Source: AC-32 sp045806105 (GTDB taxonomy: Bacteria > Actinomycetota > Thermoleophilia > Gaiellales > Gaiellaceae). Taken from it: a DNA stretch of 64,000 nt. Position 1 is the first letter of the stretch; each line of letters begins with the position of its first letter. Made by a program: the position numbers and the translations under genes. Positions 25,844 to 32,915 of the stretch are shown piece after piece. The notes beneath the pieces are model-generated. The model was not told the origin of the DNA. It ran no database searches and saw only the letters and a list, made by a program, of their open reading frames with translations. The stretch lies in assembly GCA_045806105.1 (NCBI GenBank), contig JBJMJY010000060.1, positions 32,463-96,462 of the forward strand, in the 5' to 3' direction.

Positions 25844-26249
25844 GGCCGACGATCCTATTCGCGTCACGCGCTCGGTCTCGCTCCCGCGAGACGAGGTCGA
25901 GTTGCGCTTCTCCCGCTCGAGCGGCCCCGGCGGGCAGCACGCGCAGACGAGCGACACACGGGTCGAGGCCGTGTTCGACGTCGAGGCTTCCACCGCGCTG
26001 ACGGATATCCAGAAGCGGCGCGTCCTCGCCAAGGCAGGGCCGGTGCTGCGAGCGGTCGCCCAGGACGAGCGCAGCCAGTGGCGCAACCGCGAGCTGGCGC
26101 TCGAGCGGCTGGCCGAGGCGCTGCGCGAGGCGTTGCTCGTCCAGCGGCGGCGACGACCCACGAAGCCGACGAGGGCCGCGGTCGAGAAGCGGCTAGAGGC
26201 CAAGCGCCGCCGCTCGGCGACCAAGCGCCTGCGCCGTCCGCCGGACTGA
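25842..26249 (+). CDS. arfB: peptidyl-tRNA hydrolase ArfB (release factor-like)
   Basis: 135 residues. The GGQ loop is SRSSGPGGQHAQT (Gly30-Gly31-Gln32), preceded by the RF-1 domain start VSLPRDEVELRFSR. The basic C-terminal tail (RRRRPTKPTRAAVEKRLEAKRRRSATKRLRR) enters the mRNA channel of stalled ribosomes. The protein releases peptides from ribosomes stuck on truncated mRNA. Length and tail fit ArfB, not RF1/RF2. Its start codon overlaps that of the divergent lipoprotein gene. No good ribosome binding site, so a leaderless transcript is possible. Confidence 0.9.
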   Translation: MADDPIRVTRSVSLPRDEVELRFSRSSGPGGQHAQTSDTRVEAVFDVEASTALTDIQKRRVLAKAGPVLRAVAQDERSQWRNRELALERLAEALREALLVQRRRRPTKPTRAAVEKRLEAKRRRSATKRLRRPPD

Positions 26250-26254
26250 AATCC

Positions 26255-26309
26255 GTACGGACGCCTTACGGCACGCTTACGAGCGGCTAACGGCCGCCTG
26301 ACAGCGAGC
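26255..26309 (+). promoter_or_regulatory. five phased 11-bp direct repeats, operator-like
   Basis: Units GTACGGACGCC, TTACGGCACGC, TTACGAGCGGC, TAACGGCCGCC and TGACAGCGAGC follow without gaps, consensus TTACGGCCGCC. Eleven-base spacing puts each unit on one face of the helix, as in sites of OmpR/PhoB-family regulators. The array lies 49 bases before the secreted-protein gene at 26358. Confidence 0.5.
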
Positions 26310-26357
26310 GGGGACGATCTGCTTGACCTTCCACGCCTCACGACCCAAGGAGTCGTC

Positions 26358-27083
26358 ATGAGAAGGCAGCTCTTCCTCGCCTCGCTCCTCGCGCTCACCC
26401 TCCTGACCGTCGGAACCTCGGCGACGCTCGCAGCGCGCGGCAGCGGCAACGTGCTCTACGTCTTCAACGGCCGCCTGATGGCCGACGCCGGGAACAGCCC
26501 GACGATCGCGGTCGACGTGAACGGCGGCAACCGGCCGGCGCTGCGGAAGCTCGTCGGCCAGAGCGACAGCGCGAACTTCGCGGTCGACGCTCGCACGCAG
26601 TACCTGCGCTGGACGCACGGCGTGCCGACGGTCGTCCCAGAGTCGAATCTCCTGGCCGGCGACCGCGTCAGCGTTCGCATCCTCGCCGAGCGCCGCGCCT
26701 CGCTCGCGCAGATCGAGACCACCCCTGCCCGGCGCGTCGCCGACTCCGGCCCCTCCGGGCGCTTCCCGCGCCAGCCGCTGTGGCTCTTCGCGGGCACGCT
26801 CGACCGGCCTGCGGCCGGCGGCCACCTGACGCTGCACATCGGCGACGGCAACCTCCGAGCGCTGCGGGCGATGCTCGGCCAGCCGCTCGACCAGACGTTC
26901 AGCTACGACCGGCACACGGTGTTCGTCCTCTGGCAGGGCCGCGTGCCGACGGTCATCTCGCCCGGGCAGCTGCACACCGGCGACCGCGTCACGGTGCGGA
27001 TCCGCGCGCCCCGCGCGTTCTCGCTCGTCCAGGTCGAGCAGGTCCCGGCGAACCACGTCGGCGACCACGAGCCCGCGGGCTAG
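26358..27083 (+). CDS. secreted protein with two DUF5666-like repeats
   Basis: 241 residues. AAGGAGTCGTC before the ATG fixes the start, and the signal peptide is LFLASLLALTLLTVGTSATLAA. Two homologous halves (about 31-125 and 140-232) share a strand with LYVFNGRL or LWLFAGTL, then LRKLVGQ or LRAMLGQ, a short F..D block, W..G.VPTV and a GDRV(S/T)VRI core. The repeat resembles the small beta-barrels of DUF5666-type exported proteins. The function is unknown. Five phased 11-bp repeats upstream suggest control by a two-component regulator. A strong hairpin follows. Confidence 0.8.
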   Translation: MRRQLFLASLLALTLLTVGTSATLAARGSGNVLYVFNGRLMADAGNSPTIAVDVNGGNRPALRKLVGQSDSANFAVDARTQYLRWTHGVPTVVPESNLLAGDRVSVRILAERRASLAQIETTPARRVADSGPSGRFPRQPLWLFAGTLDRPAAGGHLTLHIGDGNLRALRAMLGQPLDQTFSYDRHTVFVLWQGRVPTVISPGQLHTGDRVTVRIRAPRAFSLVQVEQVPANHVGDHEPAG

Positions 27084-27104
27084 CAGCTTCCGCTCCGCCG
27101 CAAA

Positions 27105-27132
27105 GAGAGGGGCCGCCTCGGCGGCCTCTCTC
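27105..27132. terminator. bidirectional intrinsic terminator
   Basis: GAGAGGGGCCGC and GCGGCCTCTCTC pair over 12 bases (one G-U) around a CTCG tetraloop. It lies between convergent genes and overlaps the stop codon of the minus-strand hydrolase. Confidence 0.75.
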
Positions 27133-28018
27133 AGCTCTCGGCGCGGCGCATGAAGCCGCGCACGAGCTCGAGCGTCCGCTCCGGCTCCTCGGCCTGCGCC
27201 ATGTGCGAGCTCTCCTCGAGCACGACGAGCTCGGAGCCGGGAATCGCGCGGTGAGCCGCCTCGACCGCCGCCGGCGTCACCTCGTCGTGCCGGCCGCAGA
27301 AGAGCAGCGTCGGCGCCTGGATCCGGCCGAGCCGCGGCGTGATGTCCCAGTCCCGGATCGTGCCGATCACGTGGAACTCGCTCGGCCCGTTCATCGAGTG
27401 GTAGACCTCGGGATTCGCCTCGAGGATCGCGAAGCACTCGACGAGCCAGTCCGGCCACGGCTCCACGCGGCAGAGGTGGCGCTTGTAGAAGACCATCACG
27501 GCCTCCTCGTACTCCGGGTCTGTGTAGGTGCCGGCTTCCTCGTGACGGCGCAGCGTCTCGTCGACCTCCGGAGGTAGCGCCGCGCGCAGCCGCGCGAGCT
27601 CGCCCATCCACTCGGGGATGCTCGGCGGAGAGCTCTCGACCGTGAGCGAGACGAGCCCTTCAGGCTGCGTCGCCGCGTACTGCATCCCGAGCATGCCGCC
27701 CCAGGAGTGGCCGAGCACGTGCGCGCGCTCGAGGCCGAGGGCGTCCCGGACGGCGTCCACCTCCTCGACGTAGAGCTCCGGCGTCCACATCGCCGGGTCG
27801 TGCGGCTCCTCGACGAGCGAGTTCCCGGCGCCCAGCTGGTCGTAGAAGACGACCGTGCGCTCGTCGGCGAGCACCTCGTACGGCTTCATGTGGAGCCAGT
27901 TCGCGCCCGGGCCGCCGTGCAGGCACAGCACCGGCGCGCGGCCGTCGGCGGCGTCGCTCTCGACCATGCGGTACCAGGTCTCGTAGCCGTGGAACGGGAT
28001 CCGTCCTTCGGTCGCCAC
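27131..28018 (-). CDS. alpha/beta hydrolase, proline iminopeptidase family
   Basis: 295 residues from the GTG at 28018; an ATG at 28072 would run into mreB. HGGPG (oxyanion loop), the nucleophile elbow GHSWGGMLG, and acid and base in FCGRHDEVTP and EESSHMAQ are all as in prolyl aminopeptidases. YDQLGAGNS is also typical of the family. These enzymes cleave N-terminal proline or related amides in the cytosol. It is divergent from mreB with 35 bases between; ATTTATAC-like TTATACA at 28029-28035 may serve as a -10. Confidence 0.85.
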   Translation of the reverse strand: MATEGRIPFHGYETWYRMVESDAADGRAPVLCLHGGPGANWLHMKPYEVLADERTVVFYDQLGAGNSLVEEPHDPAMWTPELYVEEVDAVRDALGLERAHVLGHSWGGMLGMQYAATQPEGLVSLTVESSPPSIPEWMGELARLRAALPPEVDETLRRHEEAGTYTDPEYEEAVMVFYKRHLCRVEPWPDWLVECFAILEANPEVYHSMNGPSEFHVIGTIRDWDITPRLGRIQAPTLLFCGRHDEVTPAAVEAAHRAIPGSELVVLEESSHMAQAEEPERTLELVRGFMRRAES

Positions 28019-28053
28019 GCGCCGCCCGTTATACAACGTACGCTGCAGCCGCG

Positions 28054-29103
28054 ATGCGCCTTTGGGGGTCATTCGGCGGCGGCCGCGACATGGCGGTCGA
28101 CCTCGGCACTGCGAACACGCTGGTGTTCATCCGCGGGCGCGGGATCGTGCTCTTCGAGCCCTCCGTCGTCGCGATCTCGGAGGAGACCGGCCGCGTGCAC
28201 GCGGTCGGCGCCGAGGCCAAGCGCATGATCGGGCGGACGCCGGCCACGATCCGCGCGACGCGGCCGCTGCGGCACGGCGTGATCGCGGACTTCGAGGTGA
28301 CCGAGGAGATGCTGCGGCACTTCATCCAGAGGGCCGGCGGCTCGCGCTTCGCCTTCGCGCGCGTCGTGCTGTGCGTGCCGAGCGGTATCACCGACGTCGA
28401 GCGGCGCGCCGTCGACGAGGCGACCAGGGCGGCAGGCGCCCGCGCCGTCTACCTGATCGAGGAACCGATGGCGGCCGCGATCGGTGCTGGGCTGCCCGTC
28501 GCGGACGCGGTCGCGAGCATGGTGATCGACATCGGCGGCGGCACGACCGAGGTCGCGGTCATCTCGCTCGGCGGGATGGTCGTGTGGGAGTCGATCCGCG
28601 TCGGCGGCTACGAGATGGACGACGCGATCGTCGACTACGTGAAGAACACGCACAAGCTGCTGATCGGCCAGGAGACGGCCGAGGCGGCCAAGATCGAGGC
28701 GGGCTCGGCCTGGCCGCTGGAGGACGGCGCCGAGACGACGGTCGCCGGCCGCGACCTGGTGAGCGGCCTGCTGCGGCGCGTGGCCATCTCCGCCTCCGAC
28801 GTGCGCCGCGCGCTGGAGCCGCCGGTCGGCCGTATCGTCGCCGCGGTCAAGGACACACTGGAGCGGACGCCGCCCGAGCTCGCCGCCGACGTCGGCGAGC
28901 GCGGGATCGTGCTCGCCGGCGGCGGCTCGCTGCTGCGCGGAATCGACGAGAAGCTCCGCAGCGAGGTCGGGCTGCCGGTGCAGCTCGCCGACTCGCCGCT
29001 CACCTGCGTCGCCGAGGGCGCCGGCCGAAGCCTCGACGAGCTCGAGACGCTGGACCGCGCCGCCAAGGCGCAGCGCCGCAGCCGCAGCCGCGGCCGCCGC
29101 TAG
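28054..29103 (+). CDS. mreB: MreB-family actin-like cell shape protein
   Basis: 349 residues. Phosphate 1 is MAVDLGTANTLVF, connect 1 is AVYLIEEPMAAAIGAG, phosphate 2 is VIDIGGGTTEVAVISLGG and the adenosine motif is GIVLAGGGSLLRG. MreB forms membrane-bound filaments that guide side-wall peptidoglycan synthesis. No mreC, mreD or rodA lies beside it, unlike the usual cluster, so this may be a lone copy or a paralog. The basic tail (AKAQRRSRSRGRR) is unusual. Its stop overlaps the convergent zinc-ribbon gene by 4 bases. Confidence 0.92.
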   Translation: MRLWGSFGGGRDMAVDLGTANTLVFIRGRGIVLFEPSVVAISEETGRVHAVGAEAKRMIGRTPATIRATRPLRHGVIADFEVTEEMLRHFIQRAGGSRFAFARVVLCVPSGITDVERRAVDEATRAAGARAVYLIEEPMAAAIGAGLPVADAVASMVIDIGGGTTEVAVISLGGMVVWESIRVGGYEMDDAIVDYVKNTHKLLIGQETAEAAKIEAGSAWPLEDGAETTVAGRDLVSGLLRRVAISASDVRRALEPPVGRIVAAVKDTLERTPPELAADVGERGIVLAGGGSLLRGIDEKLRSEVGLPVQLADSPLTCVAEGAGRSLDELETLDRAAKAQRRSRSRGRR

Positions 29104-29420
29104 CCGCGCGCGAGGTAGGAGAGGACCCGCTCGACCGGGCCGGGGCGGTGAGCCTGCGGCGCCGCGAGGAATCCCGCGAGCCGCTCGGCCTCCTCTTCCT
29201 CGAGCGACACCGCGGCCTCGGCCACGCCGTCCGGGCTCCAGACGCTGAAGCGCACGTGCGGATCCTCCGTCAGGTAGCGCGAGACGCGCAGCGCCTTGCC
29301 CGCGTCACGCGGGTGCGCGCGGAAGAACTCGACGAGCTTGCGCCGCTGTGGGGCCGCGCACCAGGGGCAGAAGCGATACGCCGCCTCGAGCTCGCCACCG
29401 CACTCGGCACAGACGCGCAA
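29100..29420 (-). CDS. small zinc-ribbon protein
   Basis: 106 residues from the TTG at 29420, which has GGAGGC a few bases upstream; a GTG at 29435 is the alternative. The N-terminus CAECGGELEAAYRFCPWC is a four-cysteine zinc ribbon. The rest (KLVEFFRAHPRDAGKALRVSRYL, VRFSVWSPDGVAEAAVSLEEEEAERLAGFL) is mixed helix and strand with no known domain. Possibly nucleic-acid or protein binding. Convergent with mreB. Confidence 0.7.
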   Translation of the reverse strand: MRVCAECGGELEAAYRFCPWCAAPQRRKLVEFFRAHPRDAGKALRVSRYLTEDPHVRFSVWSPDGVAEAAVSLEEEEAERLAGFLAAPQAHRPGPVERVLSYLARG

Positions 29421-29515
29421 GCTGCCTCCAGTCACCCGAAAGGGGGATCTTCGCAGAGGACCCGCAGGTTTCGCCAGCTCACGGCGCTCTTCTTCGATGC
29501 CCCGAAGGAGGAGCC

Positions 29516-29917
29516 ATGCCGCCGGTTCGCACGCTGATCGCAGACGACCACGAGCTGTTCGCCGAGACGCTCGGCCTCGCGCTGGACTTCGACGAGCGCG
29601 TGGCCGTCGTCGGGTCGGCCAGGAACGGCAAGGAGGCCGTGCGCCTCGCCCTCGAGCTCCAGCCGGACGCCGTGCTGATGGACCTCGAGATGCCCGTGCT
29701 CGACGGCTTCCACGCGACCCGGCTGCTCGGGCGGCTCCTCCCCGGTTGCCGCGTCGTCGTCCTGACCGCCTCGCCCGCGGCCGACGACGCGAACCGCGCG
29801 CGACGCGCAGGAGCGATCGGCTACCTGACGAAAGGCTGCACCGCCGAGCACGTGGTCGACGCGCTGCTCGAGGCGTCGAACAGCGCCTTGCAATCCAGCG
29901 GCGCCCACGCACACTGA
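29516..29917 (+). CDS. stand-alone receiver domain response regulator
   Basis: 133 residues from an ATG with GAAGGAGGAG upstream. The receiver motifs are complete: acidic pair in LIADDHELF, phospho-acceptor Asp56 in VLMDLEMP, Thr in VVLTASP and Lys in GYLTKGC. There is no output domain after about residue 122. Such single-domain regulators act by protein contacts, as in phosphorelays or with anti-anti-sigma systems. The next gene, 16 bases on, is a membrane-tethered sigma factor. Confidence 0.85.
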   Translation: MPPVRTLIADDHELFAETLGLALDFDERVAVVGSARNGKEAVRLALELQPDAVLMDLEMPVLDGFHATRLLGRLLPGCRVVVLTASPAADDANRARRAGAIGYLTKGCTAEHVVDALLEASNSALQSSGAHAH

Positions 29918-29932
29918 GTCCAGGGCGCAGCG

Positions 29933-31021
29933 ATGCCCGCTCTTTCAGCCTTGAGTGCCGTACCTTCCATCCACGAGAGCACGGCGGCCGACGGAGCAGC
30001 CCGCGCGGGGCTGCTGTACGAACGGCACGCGGGCCAGATCCTGCGTTTCTGCCGCTCCCGGCTGTCGCCGCAGGAGGCCGAGGACGCGGTTCAGCACACG
30101 TTCCTCAACGCCTACCGCAGCCTCCGCGCAGGGACGGTGCCGCGCGCCGAGGCGGCGTGGCTGTTCGCGATCGCCGAGAACGTCTGCCGCGAGCGCCGGC
30201 GCTCTGCCTGGCGGCGCAGCCGGGTCGAGGTCGTCTCCGACGACGGCCGCGTGGACGAGCCTGCGCCCGAGCGGCTGCACGACGAGCTCGAAGGGCTCGC
30301 CGACGCGCTGGCGGAGCTGACGCCGAACCAGCGCCGGGCGATCCTGCTGCGCGAATGGCAGGGGCTGTCGTACCGCGAGATCGCCGCGGAGCTCGAGCTC
30401 TCGGAGGCCGCGGTCGAGACGTTGCTCTTCCGCGCCCGCCGCTCGCTCGCCCGCAAGCTCGAGCGCGTCCGCGGGAAGGCCTGGGGCTGGAGCGACCTCG
30501 GTTCCGCGCTCGCGTACGGGAAGTCGCTGCTCGGCGGCGGCGCCGTGAAGCTGGCCGCGGCGACCGTCGTCGCCGCCGCGGGCGTCACCGTCGCGACGCC
30601 GGCCCTGCGCGACCGGCCCCCGCCGCGACGCGTTGTGCCCGCCGCTGCTCCGGTGCCTCACCGGCCGTCGCCGGCCGTCACGCCTCGGCACGCCGGCAGC
30701 CCGGCCGCACGACCGCGTGTCGAGCGTCGAGTGTTTCCGCCCCGGCGGCACCGGGCGCGAACCGCCGCCGCGCGACCCGAGCCGCCGCGGACGAGCCCGC
30801 CGATCCCGGCTCCGGAACAGCCGGCGAGCCCGCAGCCGGTGCAGGCCCCGGTCGCGCCTCGACCGGCGCCGGCCGTTGTCGCGCCGCCGCCGGTCGTCCC
30901 GCCGTCGCTGCCCCCGGTCGTCCCGCTCCCCGAGCTGCCGGCGCCGCCCGCCCCGCCTAGTGGTGGTGGTCTCCCGCTCCCGCCGCTCCCACCGCTGCCG
31001 CCTCTGCCGACGCTTCCCTAG
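29933..31021 (+). CDS. ECF-like sigma factor with membrane anchor and proline-rich tail
   Basis: 362 residues. Sigma region 2 (about 27-92) has LLYERHAGQILRFCRSRL and EAEDAVQHTFLNAYRSL. Region 4 (about 125-180) has LTPNQRRAILLREWQGLSYREIAAEL and AAVETLLFRARRSLARKL. A predicted helix (AVKLAAATVVAAAGVTVATPAL, about 203-225) then follows, and an extracytoplasmic tail (about 226-362) that is mostly Pro, Ala, Val and Arg. Most sigma factors are soluble, so the anchor may hold it at the membrane until cleavage or release. It follows a lone receiver gene and overlaps the convergent permease by 65 bases. Confidence 0.82.
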   Translation: MPALSALSAVPSIHESTAADGAARAGLLYERHAGQILRFCRSRLSPQEAEDAVQHTFLNAYRSLRAGTVPRAEAAWLFAIAENVCRERRRSAWRRSRVEVVSDDGRVDEPAPERLHDELEGLADALAELTPNQRRAILLREWQGLSYREIAAELELSEAAVETLLFRARRSLARKLERVRGKAWGWSDLGSALAYGKSLLGGGAVKLAAATVVAAAGVTVATPALRDRPPPRRVVPAAAPVPHRPSPAVTPRHAGSPAARPRVERRVFPPRRHRARTAAARPEPPRTSPPIPAPEQPASPQPVQAPVAPRPAPAVVAPPPVVPPSLPPVVPLPELPAPPAPPSGGGLPLPPLPPLPPLPTLP

Positions 31022-32231
31022 ACGCGTACCGCTCGGGATCGGCCTCGAACCTCGCAAGGCAACCGGGGCCGCAGAAGTAGTAGCGCCTGCCACCGTGCTC
31101 GAGCGACGGCGCCGTGCCCCGGTCGACGGTCATCCCGCAGACGGGGTCTCGCGCACCCTGACGGAGAGTCAGCCCGAAGAGCGCAGCGGCGACGATCGTG
31201 AAGACGATGTTCAGCACGGCGGTGTAGTTCCACGTGATGCCGCGTTCGGTGACCGACTCGATCGAGGGCCGCTCCTGCGGGATCAGCCCCGCCGCCGAGA
31301 AGATCCCGTCGATTGCGAGGGCCGCCACCACCATCGCGGCGAACATCAACGAGACGATCACGGCCGTGATCCTCCACCCGTAGTAACGGCGGTAGATCAG
31401 GACGAGCGGGATGATGATCAGGTCGGCGTAGACGAACGCGATCACGCCGGAGAACGAGATCCCGCCGGCCCAGAGCACCGCCGCCAGCGGGATGTTGCCG
31501 ACCGAGCACACGAACGAGAGCACGGCCACGAGCGGCCCGACGAGCACGTTCTCGACCTGCTGCAGCACGCCGCCGGTGTCGGTCAGGAAGAGGCCGTTGA
31601 AGAAGTCCATCGGCAGCAGCGCGATGAACCCCGCGATCAGGAAGCCGGCCGTGAGCTCCTTCCAGAGCATCGCCCAGTCGCCGCGGAAGTTGTGCGCGAC
31701 GTCGCTCCACCCCTGGAGCGAGAAGATGCGCGACCCGCTCGCGGAGAGGTGCTCGTGGCCCGGCTCGGCGGCGCGCGCGTGCCGGCGCGCCCGCTCCTCT
31801 TCGCCGGGCGAGACCAGCAGCCGCACGCCGATCCACATCAACACGATCAGCAGCAAGCCGCCGGCGAACTCCGCCAGCGTGAACTGCCAGCCGAGGAAGA
31901 TCCAGATCACGATCCCGATCTCGAAGACGAGGTTCGTGGACGCGAACTGGAACGCCATCGCGGAGGCGAGGCTCGCTCCCTTCTGGAAAAGCGACTTCGC
32001 GATCGCGACGGCCGCGTAGCTGCACGACGACGAGGCCGCGCCGAGGCCCGTGGACAGGGCGAGCGAGCGCGGGCCGCGGTCGCCGAGCGCACGCTCGAGC
32101 GGCGCGCGCGGCACCCAGGCCTGCACGATCCCGGAGAGCAGGAAGCCGAGGACCAGCGCCCACCAGACCTCCCACGCCATCTGCACGGCGTTCCAGAGCC
32201 CCTGCCCGATCTGGTCGACGACCTCGCCCAC
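30957..32231 (-). CDS. DUF318/ArsP-type permease fused to C-terminal YHS domain
   Basis: 424 residues with about eight helices in two groups. The first group has the cysteine motif GAASSSCSYAAVAIAKSLF, the second SFVCSVGNIPLAAVLWAGG, the paired signatures of the PF03773 permease family that includes the organoarsenical exporter ArsP. The C-terminus (about 365-405) is a YHS domain: DPVCGMTVDRG, RRYYFCGPGCLARFEADPERY. YHS domains bind metals in copper and mercury proteins. The tail ends DHHH. It probably exports a metal or metalloid compound. The fusion is uncommon in my experience of the family. Confidence 0.85.
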   Translation of the reverse strand: MGEVVDQIGQGLWNAVQMAWEVWWALVLGFLLSGIVQAWVPRAPLERALGDRGPRSLALSTGLGAASSSCSYAAVAIAKSLFQKGASLASAMAFQFASTNLVFEIGIVIWIFLGWQFTLAEFAGGLLLIVLMWIGVRLLVSPGEEERARRHARAAEPGHEHLSASGSRIFSLQGWSDVAHNFRGDWAMLWKELTAGFLIAGFIALLPMDFFNGLFLTDTGGVLQQVENVLVGPLVAVLSFVCSVGNIPLAAVLWAGGISFSGVIAFVYADLIIIPLVLIYRRYYGWRITAVIVSLMFAAMVVAALAIDGIFSAAGLIPQERPSIESVTERGITWNYTAVLNIVFTIVAAALFGLTLRQGARDPVCGMTVDRGTAPSLEHGGRRYYFCGPGCLARFEADPERYASREASAEAAAVGAAGAGDHHH

Positions 32232-32309
32232 GGCGCTGACGCTAGCGGGGCGACGATTGGCGCGGTCGGCCTGCGGAAATGCAACCCCCGCGTCTTTTCA
32301 TCAACCCTC

Positions 32310-32912
32310 CTAACGCTCGGCGGCGATACGGAGCCCGAGAGCGACTAGCACAAGCCCCGTCACTGCATCGAGCGCCCGCCGGACCGGCGAGCGCCGCAGG
32401 AGGCTCGTCGCCTTCGCGACCGCGACCGCGTAGGCGCTCAGCCACGCGAGCGTGAGCGCCGCGAAGACGAGCCCGAGCGCGAGCATCCCGCCAAACGACG
32501 AGCCGAACTGCGGCAGCAGACTCGTGAAGAAGACCGCCATCTTCGGGTTCCCGAGGTTGCTGAGGACGCCCTGGCGGTAGGGCGCGCGGCGCCGCGGCGC
32601 GTCGGCGTGCAAGGCGTGCGTGCCGCGCGCCGCGGCCACGAGCGCCTGGGCGCCGAGCAGGACGAGGTACGCCGCTCCCGCAACCCGGACCGCCGCGAAC
32701 AGGGGCGCGGAGGCCAGCAGCACCGCCGAGAGGCCCGCGCTCGCCGCCAGCGCCCACACGAGCTGGCCGCTCACGACGCCGGCGGCGGTCGCGACGCCTC
32801 CCCGCCGGCCTCCGAGCAGCGTGTTGCGGATGGTGAGCGCGGTGTCCTGGCCGGGAGTGACGATCACGACCGCGGAGACGCCCAGGAACGCGGCGAGCTG
32901 CGCGGCGCTCAC
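32310..32912 (-). CDS. LysE/RhtB-family amino acid exporter
   Basis: 200 residues with about six helices. The start AAFLGVSAVVIVTPGQDTALTIRNTLLGGRRGGV holds the family PGQD motif. The middle has GAAYLVLLGAQAL, then SNLGNPKMAVFFTSLLPQF (the NPK motif). These proteins export basic or hydrophobic amino acids across the inner membrane. The substrate cannot be told. It starts 3 bases below the glmS stop on the same strand. Confidence 0.88.
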   Translation of the reverse strand: MSAAQLAAFLGVSAVVIVTPGQDTALTIRNTLLGGRRGGVATAAGVVSGQLVWALAASAGLSAVLLASAPLFAAVRVAGAAYLVLLGAQALVAAARGTHALHADAPRRRAPYRQGVLSNLGNPKMAVFFTSLLPQFGSSFGGMLALGLVFAALTLAWLSAYAVAVAKATSLLRRSPVRRALDAVTGLVLVALGLRIAAER

Positions 32913-32915
32913 GAT

